A stretch of 64,000 nucleotides of DNA from Diphasiastrum complanatum (taxonomy: Eukaryota > Streptophyta > Lycopodiopsida > Lycopodiales > Lycopodiaceae): contig MU832038.1 in the NCBI GenBank assembly GCA_029204225.1, forward strand, positions 1 to 64,000, in the 5' to 3' direction. Shown here in pieces: positions 36,360-47,337 of this stretch (positions within the stretch are counted from its first letter, which is position 1; every line of letters starts with the position of its first letter). The notes beneath the pieces were generated by a model. It saw only the letters and a list, made by a program, of their open reading frames with translations, ran no database searches and was not told where the DNA came from. The position numbers and the translations under genes are program-made.

Positions 36360-37485
36360 CTCAATTTAGAACTTGACATATTCTCAACACTCTCGTTTTC
36401 AGCTGATGAAGTGGAAGGCCCGTCTTCTTCATCAAAGTCAATTGGCATGTCTTTCTCAGAATCCGCGTCTAATGTTGATCAAAAATCTTGTAAATCAGCT
36501 TTTCTCTGTTGATGACGAGTGGAGGATGATGGTTTTTCAAGTAATCCAAGTCGTTCTTTCAATATAGATATTGTTGACTTTCGTAGATGATTGGTCATTG
36601 TTAATTCAAAATTAAATGCCAAAACATCTACATCCTGTAGATTCAAATCGTCGACTCTTGGTTGATGTTTTGGCAATCTCTTTCTCTTGCCCTTTGGATC
36701 TACTTGCAACATTTCGAGTTCGTACCTTCCCAAAAAAGCATTCGTTGAAGTGGTGCGCAACCCTTCCTTGAGCCCGCATAAATTTCATGTTCCTCACCTT
36801 GCACAAGCTGCAGGAAATCATTATCTCGAGGAAGATCTGAAGGTTCGACAGTCGTAGTTGATGTTCTTAATTTATGAGGCCAATGAAATTCATCAGTTGT
36901 TGATGTATGTTTGAGATTGAGCAAACTAATTTTTTGTTCCTCAAAAAAGTCCATCCACCAATGTTGATCAAACTCAACAAAAAAATGATAAGCTGCTTGA
37001 ATACTTGATTCCAAAAAATTTAATGAGGCAAATGGATCAATCTCACGATGTTCTCTTTGCGCCTTTTGTTTTTCTAGCAAGGACTTCAAGGGAGACAATA
37101 CAACAAGCTTGATTTGAGTCGATGGAATGTTAAGCAAAAATTGAACTTCTTCAAGAGGTAGCCACAAAATTGAATTTGAAAATAGTTTGCCCCATAATAA
37201 TATAATGCCTGATTCGTTACATTTGATTTTAAACTGGTGCTGAAAGCTAATATCATTAATATTAGCTATGCATCGCTCTGTTTCGTTGGACGCCTTACCA
37301 TAATCATGAAAATCATGTGTGTCTGATTAATGACATGTTTGGCTTTGGCACATACGATTCCTCAACAATGCTTTGAAGCACTAGTAATGAAAATGCTTTC
37401 TTGCGTCTCAACCTCTTAGAAAAGCAACTAAATATTTGATCAATTTGATCGTGGGTATGTCCTACCAACAAAAATTCTATTTTTA
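36360..37485 (-). pseudogene. decayed non-retroviral gene with VGHTHDQIDQ motif (resembles DUF7869-type proteins)
   Basis: Reversed. From 37485 downward it encodes LLVGHTHDQIDQIFSCFSKR, SIVEESYVPKPN, a stop or frame change near 37325, then THDFHDYGKASNETERCIAN, ISFQHQFKIKCNESGIILLW, WLPLEEVQFLLNIPS and a charged tail. After a break comes KGKRKRLPKHQPRVDDLN and a Ser/Glu-rich end (about 36700-36370). The 'VGHTH..IDQ.FS' motif followed by an 'H.F' segment is, to my knowledge, found in cellular proteins annotated DUF7869 and in some transposon-linked proteins; it is not part of any copia domain. The role is unknown. It joins directly to the copia E protease at 37485. The family call is from memory of the motif. 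Confidence 0.5.
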
Positions 37486-38600
37486 TTTTTTTGAAAAAGA
37501 ATTTCTTCGAGGAAACAAAATGTGAGGTGGCTCCCGAATCAATTACTACTTCTCGAATTGAATTAGATGAATAACATAGATCAGTACTAACATAAGCTGC
37601 TGATTTCCTTGTTGCCCTGTCTTCTGCTGCTCTGGAGTATTCTGCTTTGTCTTCCACATAGTTTGAATACGAAGGTTCGCTTTGATTTTGTTCCTTTTTG
37701 TTTCTGGGATAGTGATAATAGTCTGCTGCTGCATGACCCCGTTTATGACAATGAATGCATTCAATCTTTGAATTTAGCCAACACTTTTCTTCTGTGTGAC
37801 TTGATCTTCTACATCTGTTGCAGATCTTCTTATCACCAAAATTCTTCTGTTGTTTTCCAGATTGTTGTTTATTAGTGTTAGACTCAATCTTCTTAGATGA
37901 TTCCCTCTTAAACTTAGACTTATTAGAAGATTTATTCTTTTGAATAAATAGAGCATTTTCTGAATTACCATTGTCGTCATAGCGTTAACAAGCTTCTATT
38001 TCCTCCTTAATTCCATCTATTGCCTTTTGAAGTGTCATTCTCGCATCTTTCGCCAATAAGATTTGAGTTGTGTGGAATGACCTGGGTAGGGCTCAAAGAA
38101 AATAACTAAGCTGTTTTGCCTTAGAAATTGTATTTTCTGCACCAAAATTTTGCAAGGAAATAAATAGATCTTTAATCTTTCTCACGGATGTGTTCAGGTC
38201 TTTGTCGTCCCACTCTAGGTAAGTTAATTGGTCTTCCAAGAACATGATCTGATTACGAGATCGAGTCTCATTTTTGGTTTGCAATTCTTCCATAAATCAT
38301 TTGCGTTTGAAATTGATGTAAGATCTAGCATTGTATTGTCATGCACTGAATACACAATAATTGCTGTAGCTTTGTCATTTTTTAAACTCCATTCTCGAAG
38401 TTCTTTGCTAGGAGTAGCTTCTAGCTTCTCCTCAATTGGTTCTACCCATTGCCATAGACCTTGGCCCTTCAACAAGAGCGAAGTCTTTAATTTCCAAATC
38501 AAGTGGTTTGAACTTTCTGGGTCCAAGATTGTAGTGAACTTAGCTTGAATATTGATGATGACGACATCTTCTATTTCTGAATAACATCCAGATAGTGGCT
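37486..38600 (-). pseudogene. copia E Gag with zinc knuckles and protease start, broken
   Basis: Reversed. Gag UBN2 region: SSNHLIWKLKTSLLLKGQGL, WQWVEPIEEKLEATPSKELR, WSLKNDKATAIIVYSVHD (about 38520-38290), a frame change, then MFLEDQLTYLEWDDKDLNTS and VRKIKDLFISLQNFGAENTI. The nucleocapsid has two Cys/His clusters, CNRCRRSSHTEEKC and CIHCHKRGHAAADYYHY (about 37825-37710); the second lacks its last Cys. The protease active site is VVIDSGATSHFVSSKK (about 37548-37505). The coding sequence stops being copia-like at about 37485. At least three frame breaks are present. Confidence 0.85.
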
Positions 38601-38639
38601 TACTGATGGATGTATGAAGAATGCTACGAGGGATACGAA

Positions 38640-38717
38640 GATACCACTGTATCAACTTTAATTCCGTATGCTCTGATACCATTGTATCAGATTTAATTAT
38701 GTAGGCTCTGATACCAC
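38640..38717 (-). other. triplicated primer-site region of copia E
   Basis: GATACCA recurs at 38640, 38675 and 38710, exactly 35 bp apart. Each is part of a unit containing TCTGATACCA or its near match (reverse: TGGTATCAGA). The one at 38706-38716 abuts the LTR end and is the functional position; the other two look like tandem duplicates. Confidence 0.85.
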
Positions 38718-38886
38718 TGTAGGAAAAATAGTAATTATTCTTCCACATAGAACACGATGCAACTTTGAATAAATCAAACTAATATCAATGTCTTGAATCG
38801 CAATTTTATCTGATCTATGTACTAATAGAACAGTATCTGTTCTGATTGAATAAACGTGCAAAAATTATATGCGAAAGTAAGAGACA
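38718..38886 (-). mobile_element. copia E 5' LTR remnant
   Basis: Matches the last about 165 bp of the 3' LTR (24534-24700). It is cut at about 38886 by copia F coding sequence. Confidence 0.85.
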
Positions 38887-39561
38887 AGGTTTTGACAAAA
38901 TCCTCTTGCTACTAGACGGGCCTTGCTTTGATCAATACCCCCGTCAGCTTTATATTTGATCTTAAAGACCCATTTGCAATCGATAAGATTGCTGCCGACA
39001 GGTAGTCGATCAATGACCGTGTCTGGTTCTTGATCAGAGAGGAATACTATCTGTCCATCGCTTCTCTCCAGATATCGGAGTCTGTTGGCTAAGTGTCTCA
39101 TCAATAGTAGTTGATTCCTAAATTAAAAGATAGACAAACTCATGGATATACCTAATGGACTATGCCCCCACTCTGTTCGATCTTCTTGGAGGTGGCGTCG
39201 GTTGATGATCCATTCCTTGGTCGGGTTGTCGCTGAGCAACAACAACATCTTCTTCTGACTTGTTGTCGAATAGTTGGTCGACTATCGACATGAAGGAGCG
39301 TGAGGTTTGAATTGTCATGTAGGTGGCAAGTGTCGAAGGTTCGCGTGGAACTTTACCCTTGATTTTGAAGTCGATAAACTGGTTCTCAATAAAAACAATA
39401 TCCATGCTGAATAAAATCTGCTGGGTATCGAGATCGTACAGCTTGTAGGTGTTGTCGGAGGAAGTGTAATCGATCAGGACGGTCTTTAGACTTTGGAAGT
39501 CGATTTTCTTCCTTGTCTCCTTTGGGATCTGCGTGTAGGCAATGCAACCAAATACTCACAG
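38887..39561 (-). pseudogene. copia F integrase tail and RT start fragment
   Basis: Reversed. The integrase C-terminal segment reads AYTQIPKETRKKIDFQSLKT, VLIDYTSSDNTYKLYD and MDIVFIENQFIDFK (39545-39360). A tether ends PPPRRSNRVGA, and after stops the RT entry follows: LSDQEPDTVIDRLPVGSNLI, DCKWVFKIKYKADGG, QSKARLVARGFCQN (39050-38890). Both ends are truncated, by LTR E and LTR G. The style is closest to copia J (56481-58575). Confidence 0.85.
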
Positions 39562-39635
39562 GGCTCCATACATGTGTAATCATCCTATATACATGATTTT
39601 TGGCCTCTACCAAGTTTATTTTTGCATTTTTCACA
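39562..39635 (-). mobile_element. LTR element G, 3' LTR remnant (about 75 bp)
   Basis: Matches the first about 75 bp of 41346-42091. The minus strand starts TGTGAAAAATGC at 39635 after a GAGGAG purine end. The rest of this LTR is lost at the copia F junction. Confidence 0.75.
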
Positions 39636-41332
39636 CTCCTCAAAAATCTAGCTTGATGGAAAACATGATGATCTTGAACTTGACTCCATGGGCTGAATTG
39701 GTCTTTGCTAGGTGTGAAGATCAGCCAATGACATGTTGACATTTTTGATGAGCTTGAGAGCTTTGCACCATCCTAGCACCTCCAAAATTGATCCCTTCCA
39801 AATTTCATGTAGATGCTTGACCTTGAGGCTTGCTAAAACTTTGCTTTGATCACTAAGACAAAAGCACACAATCTTTGAATCAAATCACAAAAGAAATCAG
39901 ATCCAATCTCCTATTGGACTCATCAAATACCAATGTCTCTCTTTTTTGAAAGTTGAAATGGATATAAAAAGATTTGACACCTAGATTTTCCTTTTCACTT
40001 GACTAGTTCTCTCAACACTTGAGATTCTTGAACAAAAGATGGGTTTTGTTTCAAACACATGAAAATCAAACTTAATCACTTCTTTTGGACTCACTCTTGA
40101 CCCAAATAATCTCACTCTTGAGATTTAGAATGAATTTGATTTGATTTGAAAACAAATTATACCACCAATTTTTCACAAAGCTTAAAAATTTAGACAATTA
40201 GAGATTCACAAAGATCTCAACCATGCATGAATACTCACATATGAACTCCTCCTCATTCTAGACATCCAATGGGATCACAAATTTACCCTCACACTCTCAC
40301 AAAGAAAGTTGAATAGAACTAATTTGAGTTTCATACATACTATGTCAATTTTTGCTCAACAAATTGAATTCAATCACTCCTACTTACTCTACCTTTTAAG
40401 ACTTGGAATGAAATTCAAAATCAAAAGTTGTGATTTTTCTCACTAAGATATTGTGCTTCAAAAAGCTAATGCCACTAAGAAAGATTTGATCACATAGGAG
40501 AAGCCAAATTCTTCACCAATAACAACACATAATGAGCTTCTAGATCTTGCCCTCTACAAAGGAAGGAACTCTTAGAAAATTGGATCTCTCTATACACATT
40601 TGTCATAGACGCCTTAATGACTCTTTTCAAACCTTACAATCACTCAAACAAATTGAGTAGGGTTGAACAATGTGACTTGGATCTCAATCTCTTTTCTAGA
40701 ACTCTCAATTGAAGCCAATCTATGTCAAATTCTACAAAAGATTTGCATAGATGCTATATGCACTAGAAACTCTCAAAGGTTTCACTTGGAGGACAGATCC
40801 AAGGATGTTTTCTAGCAAATTGATGCTTCTAAACTTGACCCTATCACTCTTGAACAAATCTAGAGTGATGGTACAATGGATTTTAACCTCTCACCTTGCA
40901 TATCACTCCTTAATCTATGATTTTTAGCAAAATCTCTCTTAACTTTAACATACACTCAAAAAATCAGAGAAGATCAATTAATGCACCTATTTGAAACTTC
41001 AATTTTGATTTTTTGGCTGATCTAATCCAAGAACTAATCAAAGGATTAGATTTACTATAGAAAATGCTTGATTTTGCACCAAAAATCACTCAAATTGGGT
41101 ATGTGAGTCAAATTTTACAAATTTTTAAAATCTCTCAGCCAAAACCGGAGCTGTACGGCCTCACACGTGTGAAAAGGGTTCCTACAACCCACAACAAGAT
41201 CTGGACGAAAAATTTTGAGGATAGCTATCAAATCCAACTCGCTAGACAAAATTTGACTAGTTCCCAAAAAACTGCTAATTTTGGCTTTGATTTGGATTAA
41301 CCCTATCAATTTCGACAAAAACTCTTGTACTT
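39636..41332 (-). mobile_element. LTR element G interior, non-coding (1.7 kb)
   Basis: Lies between a polypurine-like tract (39636-39646) and a tRNA-Met primer site, so it is the interior of an LTR element. No frame of 60 codons is present from 39743 to 41063 on either strand and no Gag or Pol motif is visible. The sequence is AT-rich. This fits a non-autonomous element that would need proteins from a relative such as copia C or I. Confidence 0.7.
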
Positions 41333-41345
41333 GGCTCTGATACCA
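41333..41345 (-). other. primer binding site of element G
   Basis: Reverse complement TGGTATCAGAGCC, directly at the LTR end. Confidence 0.92.
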
Positions 41346-42091
41346 TGTGAAAAGGACAAAAAGGACCAAGAGTGGATCCTAATCTGATCCTCAAGAGGGA
41401 TTGGTTGTCAGATTACTTGATCTATCAATCTACTTGAGATTAAGATCAATCTAGATCAATTCTAGACACAAAATCCTAACAAGAACAATCATTAATAGAA
41501 GGTAGGTGTACTTTCTAACAAATGTAGACAAATGGAGAGAATCACTCAAAATTGCTTCCAAAACCAAGATTGGTGTCTCACATTGATTATGGGGAAATGT
41601 GGCTCTATATATACAATAAGTGAGAGCTCGTGGTACTGATCATCCCTATGATCCGACATGTGTGAAGGTGCTTTGTCATACGATGATTCATCATGCAAAA
41701 CTGACACTTGGACAAAACCTTCTATTTTGAGCACTTTTGGTCCATTTTCCTTCTATATGGAGATCTACTTGAAAATCTTCTAGAAGTCAAAATTCGCCTA
41801 CTTCAGCTTATTCCACACATGTGAGCTGTCCTCTACACATGGGATATGACACCTAACCAAAGGATGTGGCTCATGCAATCAATAGATTGATGCCATGTGT
41901 CATATGTCTAGAAAACTAGTTTTTGGCCTTTTTAGCCACTAGAACTTGAATTAAATCATATGTACAACCTATATGATTATGGTACATGACAAGTACACTA
42001 TTTTCACACGTGGGAACAGGCTCCACACATGTGTAATCATCCTATATACATGATTTTTGGCCTCTACCAAGCTTATTTTTGCATTTTTCAT
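41346..42091 (-). mobile_element. LTR element G, 5' LTR (about 745 bp)
   Basis: Ends CCTTTTCACA at 41346. The other end (TGAAAAATGC near 42090) meets gypsy K LTR sequence at GCATT, so G appears inserted into K's LTR. It carries CACACGTG at about 42004. Palindromic TCACACGTGTGAAAAGG also occurs just inside the element near 41162. Confidence 0.82.
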
Positions 42092-42432
42092 AAATGCTAG
42101 ACGAGAAGAGAGCAACTGGTAACCTGAACCAAATTGTCAATGGGAGAATCCCTACCCCAAGATATAGAGAGTAGATTCTTGTGCATAAACCCATGCAATC
42201 CAACTATAAATAGGTCACATCTCTTCATGCAATCCTCCTACCTATATCCGTCACACATACATGCACTACTCCATATGTCTCAATTAGAGTGTTTGGGTCC
42301 TCTCAAGGTAATTAGTCACAAATAGGCCTCAAAATGGAATTTAATTTCGACGTGGCTTACAAACTTGAATACAAAGGGCCGGTCTACCATATTAGGACTA
42401 TTCCATGTACTTAACAGAATATGGCCATGCCA
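42092..42432 (-). mobile_element. gypsy K 3' LTR, truncated
   Basis: Direct repeat of 45010-45357 (for example GAGAGCAACTGGTAACCTGAACC and the CCGGTCTACCATATTA segment). The minus-strand start TGGCATGGCC at 42432 follows the purine tract AAGGGAGGAAGAA (42433-42445). Confidence 0.82.
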
Positions 42433-42445
42433 TTCTTCCTCCCTT

Positions 42446-42625
42446 AAACTAGTTCTGTCCTCAGAACGAGAAAGAGAACACATGGAATTATTCCTTAAGC
42501 TTTCAACTTTTATCCAGGAATTATTATCCTTAGTTTGATCTTTCCATTTGAATAAGTACTCAAAGATGCAACAATTCTTCAATTGCTTGTCTCTATACAA
42601 GCGTAACAACTCAAAATCCAAAGAT
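42446..42625 (-). pseudogene. gypsy K chromodomain fragment
   Basis: Reversed. It encodes LLRLYRDKQLKNCCIFEYLF, KWKDQTKDNNSWIKVESL just upstream of the polypurine tract, the 'EYL.KW......SW' chromodomain pattern. Together with the primer site and LTRs this makes K a Ty3/gypsy chromovirus. Gypsy N at 14299-14525 has the same layout. Confidence 0.78.
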
Positions 42626-43493
42626 ACACTAAGTTATAAATCTTCCAAACAGGTTGATCTTATCCAAATAAAAGTTCATCACTTTATGTAATGCCAATTA
42701 CATGAACCACTGGATGAATTAACTCTTTAGTTTTGAGATCAAGTCCAGTATCTTACCACAACTTTGATTTGCCCACCCCAGTGACTAAAATCATTGTGAG
42801 TGCCCTAATAAAACCATTAAAGTTTTGCGAAAAGGAAACAATATTGTTATGGATTATAAAAAAATCCTTTAACTCTAATTCTAGGGAGAACACTAGTTCC
42901 AAATTTTAGTCACCATCAAGCACAATACCAAAAAAATTAAATTTCCTCAAACCGGATACCAGCTTGGGAAAGGTAACCCATGAGGAACGAATATCTTGCC
43001 ATCAATCCTAAATCTATGAACCAAATTCATAGACGGTCTGTTAGGATAGCAAAATTTTATGTCGACACACCCATCCTTGGTTATGGCTTAGAGAATCATA
43101 ATTCATTCTCACCCATTAATCCAATCAAATTTTCCAAAATCGTCTTCCTGAATGAATATATAAGTTTTACTTATGGTTATCCATGACTGGACGTAATTAT
43201 TTCCCATGCCATTATTAAAAAAGTAGCCGACGATGACCAATCATAGACTCTCATCGCATGCAAAACAATTCAAGGTATTTTAAACCCCTTAAGGGTTTAT
43301 TAAGATAACCAAAAATAAAAACCCATGCAAAGTCTTTTCCAAGAAAGCAAAAAGCCATACACCAAACCCTAAAGGCATGCAACCCCCCTCATCCTCAAAC
43401 CCTTAAAAAAGTTTACAAGAATAAAAAAAACAAACCCTAATAGCCGGGCCACCCAAACAGGCTTCTGAAAGCTTCTCCACAACGGCCTCCCAT

Positions 43494-43541
43494 CGCGCGC
43501 GCGCGCGCGAGAGAGAGAGAGAGCGAGAGAGAGAGAGAGAA
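43494..43541. repeat. (CG)n followed by (AG)n
   Basis: About 8 CG units (43494-43509) running into an AG tract with one CG interruption. Alternating CG can adopt Z-DNA. Confidence 0.92.
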
Positions 43542-43776
43542 AAGCTTCAAAACAGGGTCACGAAAGGGCAGTGATTGCGCCATCCATCATTGTCCCATCG
43601 CTGGAATAATAAAAAATCACAGGCCATCTCACTTCTGCTTCCCTACATAGTAGAAGAAAAGAAAGCAAGTAGCAATCGGTGATGATATACATAGTAGAAT
43701 AAAGCAAGTAGCAATCGGATCTTTCCGCTAACTGGAAAGCATCTGTCAAAGAAGATAACTTCTTCATCAACGACCT

Positions 43777-43911
43777 AATTCCTTTATCTTCCTTATCCAT
43801 GATAGATCTCACTCTGTGGACCGATCAATAGGATGGAAAACAATAATTCCTTTATCTTCCTTATCCATGATAGATCTCACTCTGTGGACCGATCAATAGG
43901 ATGGAAAACAA
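43777..43911. repeat. 68-bp tandem duplication
   Basis: AATTCCTTTATCTTCCTTAT and the following bases recur with a period of 68 bp (43777 and 43845), almost identical through GGATGGAAAACAA. Confidence 0.95.
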
Positions 43912-44320
43912 CAGGTTAGGAACATCGCAAACTTCCATATCCGGCTTCCACAGTCAAGATTAACCACCATTCAAAATGGATACCAGGTTTGTAGAGGGAC
44001 AACAGGTACTGGTGATGCCAACACATCACATACAAGCAATCGAATGTGAGGAAAGAAAAAAAATCAGAGTTTTTGATAGTCAGAAACTATTCCTTTCCTA
44101 CAAATCAGAATTTCTTCTTGGTTCCATACCCAGGTTACTATTCCTCATAGAATCAACAAGCTGCATGCGACCATTATTCTTAATGTTGATGATCTTTGCC
44201 ACTGCTTTCCCATTAAGTACACAAGTTTTATTCAGAAGCAGAGAGAACATCATTTCATTATTGTAGAGAATAATTAGGTTCAGGGAATTAATTTCCCAAA
44301 TGCTCCATGCTCTCGTTTCT

Positions 44321-44406
44321 GCTAAAAGCTATAACTGCAACCTCCAATAAATGTTCTATTCATGCTAAAAGCTATAACTGCAATCTCCAATAAATGTTCT
44401 ATTCAT
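44321..44406. repeat. 43-bp tandem duplication
   Basis: GCTAAAAGCTATAACTGCAA starts at 44321 and 44364; the two 43-bp copies differ at one or two bases. Confidence 0.95.
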
Positions 44407-44904
44407 GCATTCCTCAGGAGTAACTTGAGTATAAAATCCCTAATCCCCCACATGCACACCGGAATCATATTATCAGATTGCTAGCAGTCCATATTCTAGA
44501 TAAATCACTTTAAATTTGATATATCTATGAACATATACAACATGAAATGATTGAGAGCATTATGGACGGTTGCATGTTATGATAACTTTAAACACGTAGA
44601 ATTTAGCAATGGAACATACATCCAAATTTATCATAGTAGATTGTTCTACAACAATTGAAAGCTTCCTCTTTAGCAGGAAATTAAGAATGAATTTCAAAAC
44701 TAATTCCTAGCGTCTTTGGCAAAAGTTGAACATGTAGAAGGGCACTTTACCACCAACTTTGAAAAAACCACCAAGAATTAGCAAATCCATTCCAAACTCT
44801 GCTTGAGAAATCAACGCTCTTAACCGGGATGAAAATCTAAGTGCTTCCCTTTCCAATCAATGTAGAATTAGTCCTCCACTCATATCCAAAACCGCATCGT
44901 AGCC

Positions 44905-44918
44905 GAGCTCTGATACCA
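44905..44918 (-). other. primer binding site of gypsy K
   Basis: Reverse complement TGGTATCAGAGCTC, one base from the LTR end. Confidence 0.9.
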
Positions 44919-44919
44919 A

Positions 44920-45357
44920 TGTAAAGACTACTAGGGAAAACCCCTAAGAGGAGACACATAGGAGCAAAACCTCCCAACCAAACCTAGATCAATCTCGGAT
45001 CTAGCCTTTGAGCCATGCCTTGTGAATGCTAGAGGAGAAGAGAGCAACTGGTAACCTGAACCAAGTTGTCGACGGGAGAATCCCTACCCCAAAATATAGA
45101 GAGTAGATTCATGTGCACAAACCCATGCAATCTTTCATAGGTCACAAACATAAACCCTAAACCCTAAACCCAATATAAATAGGTCACATCTCTTCATGCA
45201 GTCCTCTTGCCTATATCCGTCACATGTACATGCACTACTCCATATGTCTCAATTAGAGTGTCTGGGTCCTCTCAAGGTAATTAGTCACAAACCCGGAAAT
45301 AAATCTCGGCGTGGCTAACAAACTTGAATACCGAAGGGCCGGTCTACCATATTAAGT
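44920..45357 (-). mobile_element. gypsy K 5' LTR, start missing
   Basis: Ends CTTTACA next to the primer site. It lacks about the first 40-75 bp compared with the 3' copy. It contains an extra segment of about 40 bp with a telomere-like repeat at 45151-45171 that the other copy lacks. Confidence 0.8.
45151..45171. repeat. interstitial telomere-like repeat
   Basis: TAAACCCTAAACCCTAAACCC, nearly three units of the plant (CCCTAAA)n repeat, within a gypsy LTR. Confidence 0.9.
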
Positions 45358-46819
45358 AAACTAACCAATTTCAACAAGAGTTAATTGAATTAATCGTTCA
45401 TTCAATTGTTGTTTAATTTATTTTATTTTTGATTGAAAGAGTTGATGCTAATGAAACAATCATCGAATTGATTCATGAACTAGATCCAAAAAAACTAGCA
45501 GCCTTGAATCAATGGATAAAAGTATTCCATTATGAAAAAAAATTTGAATATGAGTACTCAAGGAACAAAAAATATGAAATTAAATTATGATCATCAAATT
45601 TATAATATGTGGACTAATTTAAATTGAATTCAATTTTATAGATTTTGGGATCTCTACTACATTGGTATTCAAATGTCAAATGTTAGTTCAAAGCACAAAA
45701 TAATAATTATAGACTCTAATGAAAAAATATACTAGAAAAATGAATTTTTTTTTTCAGTGTGAATAAAAAGCCATGAACGATAAAAAGAAAAATATTATTT
45801 TGAATAAATTTTGACTCTAGAATAAAGAAGAAGAAACATTCAAAAATTTGTAGGAGGATGATTTGGAGTTGATAAGCAATTATTCAGTGAAGCTTTCAAT
45901 GGGTCAAAAAATCTTGATTGTTTTAGATTCAAAGAATAATAATCAACGGTGAATTGTTTCTATTTCTTTGGACAATGGCATTCAACATAATTTCATTCAT
46001 AAGAAAATAACAAAAGTTGAGGTGAATAGTAAAGATAAATTTTTTTATATTTAATAAAAGACCAATAGACATTATTTTGATATGTGACTAATGAACGCCC
46101 CGCCACTCTCCCCCCCCCCCCCAAATTGCATGAATCTACTATTGTTTGAACCATGGCCAATCTTCAATACATTGAGATAGTCATACAATCGTAGAAAATC
46201 AAATGGCTAAAAGGTATGTCACACGTCTTTGTACCACAAGGGGATAGCCAATAAACTTCAGACACATAATGGAAAAATACAATGAGCTTATTTGCTAATT
46301 GAAAGAACAATATATAAACTCTGAAAAATCAATTGACCAATTGTTGTTGGAGTCATCCAACCAATAAGTGTCATGGGACAAGCACTCATTTTGTAGCAAG
46401 AAAATGCTACATAATGTTTAAAAGATGTCAAACCAATCATATAAAGATAAATTCACCGATCAAAATATTGCATTGTATGTATATAAGTCAACTCATGACA
46501 ATAGGAGGTATAACCAAATGGCGAGGCCTCAACTTAATATAAAATTTTTGTCTTTAAGTAGTATATTTTAGACAATTTCTATCTTAAGTTGAGACCCAAG
46601 AGGCTCAATGAGAAGTTGAAATCTCATGTGTGGGTACTTTCACTATATATTGTGCCAATGCTTTGTATTCAAGTAATGCCATTTCAAGATGTTCAATTTT
46701 TGCATTCGCAATATCTGTTCTCCTCCTCTCTCCCTTCCTAATGTAATGTGATTTTTTTTTATAGAAGAATGATATTAGTGTGATATGTGTAGTGGTTGTA
46801 TAATTTATTCTTCAAATTG
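45358..46819. other. AT-rich, probably decayed copia L start; no gene supported
   Basis: AT-rich DNA with short frames only. It precedes the copia L zinc knuckle and may be its Gag, but I see no firm motif. A C14 run lies at about 46110-46123. Confidence 0.45.
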
Positions 46820-47330
46820 TAGATTGAAGCAACTTTAGGATGCAAACCAAAAGCGTGAAGGTTGTTGTCAATGTGGAAAATCGAGACAAATTGAAGTGGA
46901 GTGCCAAATCAAAAGGTTTTCACAGAGTGTATGAGGCAAGGGGAGAGCTAATCAACATTCTGCTAAAATTGGTAATCACCAAGTCAATAATCTTGTGCAT
47001 AAAGAAGAAGCCAATGAGAGTGCTCATTGTGAACTTATTTCAAATAACTCAAGTTTAGGAAATGATGACTAGGAAGCAAATTCAAGTGCATCCCCCCATA
47101 TGACTTCTTATAGGGATTGATTTTCATCTTACAAGAATGAGAGTACTAGATACAAACTGGTGTTGAGAGACAATAGAACACCTGAGATCAAGAGGCCTTG
47201 GAGCATGTCAATCCACTTGGATAGAGGAGAGAAAAATAGATTTTTAAACACAATTTACATTCGCAATCTTGCAAAAAACTTACTATTAATTGGATGCAAA
47301 ACTGATAATGATATTGAGGAGAAGAGAAAA
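46820..47330 (+). pseudogene. copia L Gag zinc knuckle and protease, degenerate
   Basis: Forward. In the frame of LQDANQKREGCCQCGKSRQI a damaged CCHC knuckle is visible (CCQCGKSRQIEVECQ). Further on, NSSASPHMTSYRD resembles the protease active site with D-S-G changed, and NTIYIRNLAKNLLLIG is the 'LYIP.L..NLLSVG' block (about 47250-47300). Stops interrupt. The frame is cut by LTR B at 47331. L resumes at about 54735. Confidence 0.7.
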
Positions 47331-47332
47331 TG

Positions 47333-47337
47333 GTTCG
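47333..47337. other. target-site duplication of copia H, left (GTTCG)
   Basis: GTTCG directly before the LTR start TGTGAAAATT; identical copy at 53767-53771. Confidence 0.95.

Larger units (their letters stand above)
24534..38886 (-). mobile_element. copia E, old reversed element split by two insertions
   Basis: The pieces of one reversed copia are in the right order: 3' LTR 24534-25506, RNase H/RT end 25517-26277, [copia C 26278-32591], RT/integrase 32597-34195, protease end 34196-34435, [foreign block 34436-37485], protease start/Gag 37486-38600, primer sites 38640-38717, and 5' LTR remnant 38718-38886. Removing copia C rejoins the RT frame across its CACCT duplication. The 5' LTR is cut by copia F. 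Many stops show that E is old. Confidence 0.8.
42626..44904 (-). mobile_element. gypsy K interior, decayed, no intact gene
   Basis: About 2.3 kb between chromodomain and primer site, too short for gag-pol, so most coding sequence is deleted. I see no RT or integrase motif. Local tandem duplications lie at 43777-43911 and 44321-44406, with an imperfect one near 43645-43720, and a CG/AG simple repeat at 43494-43541. Confidence 0.6.

Noticed and set aside
43558-43812. 84-codon minus-strand frame in gypsy K
   Set aside because: Its apparent internal repeat (ITDCYLL, SDCYLL) comes from the local DNA duplication, not from a protein repeat.
43976-44266. 96-codon plus-strand frame in gypsy K
   Set aside because: No motif; opposite in strand to the element; probably chance.
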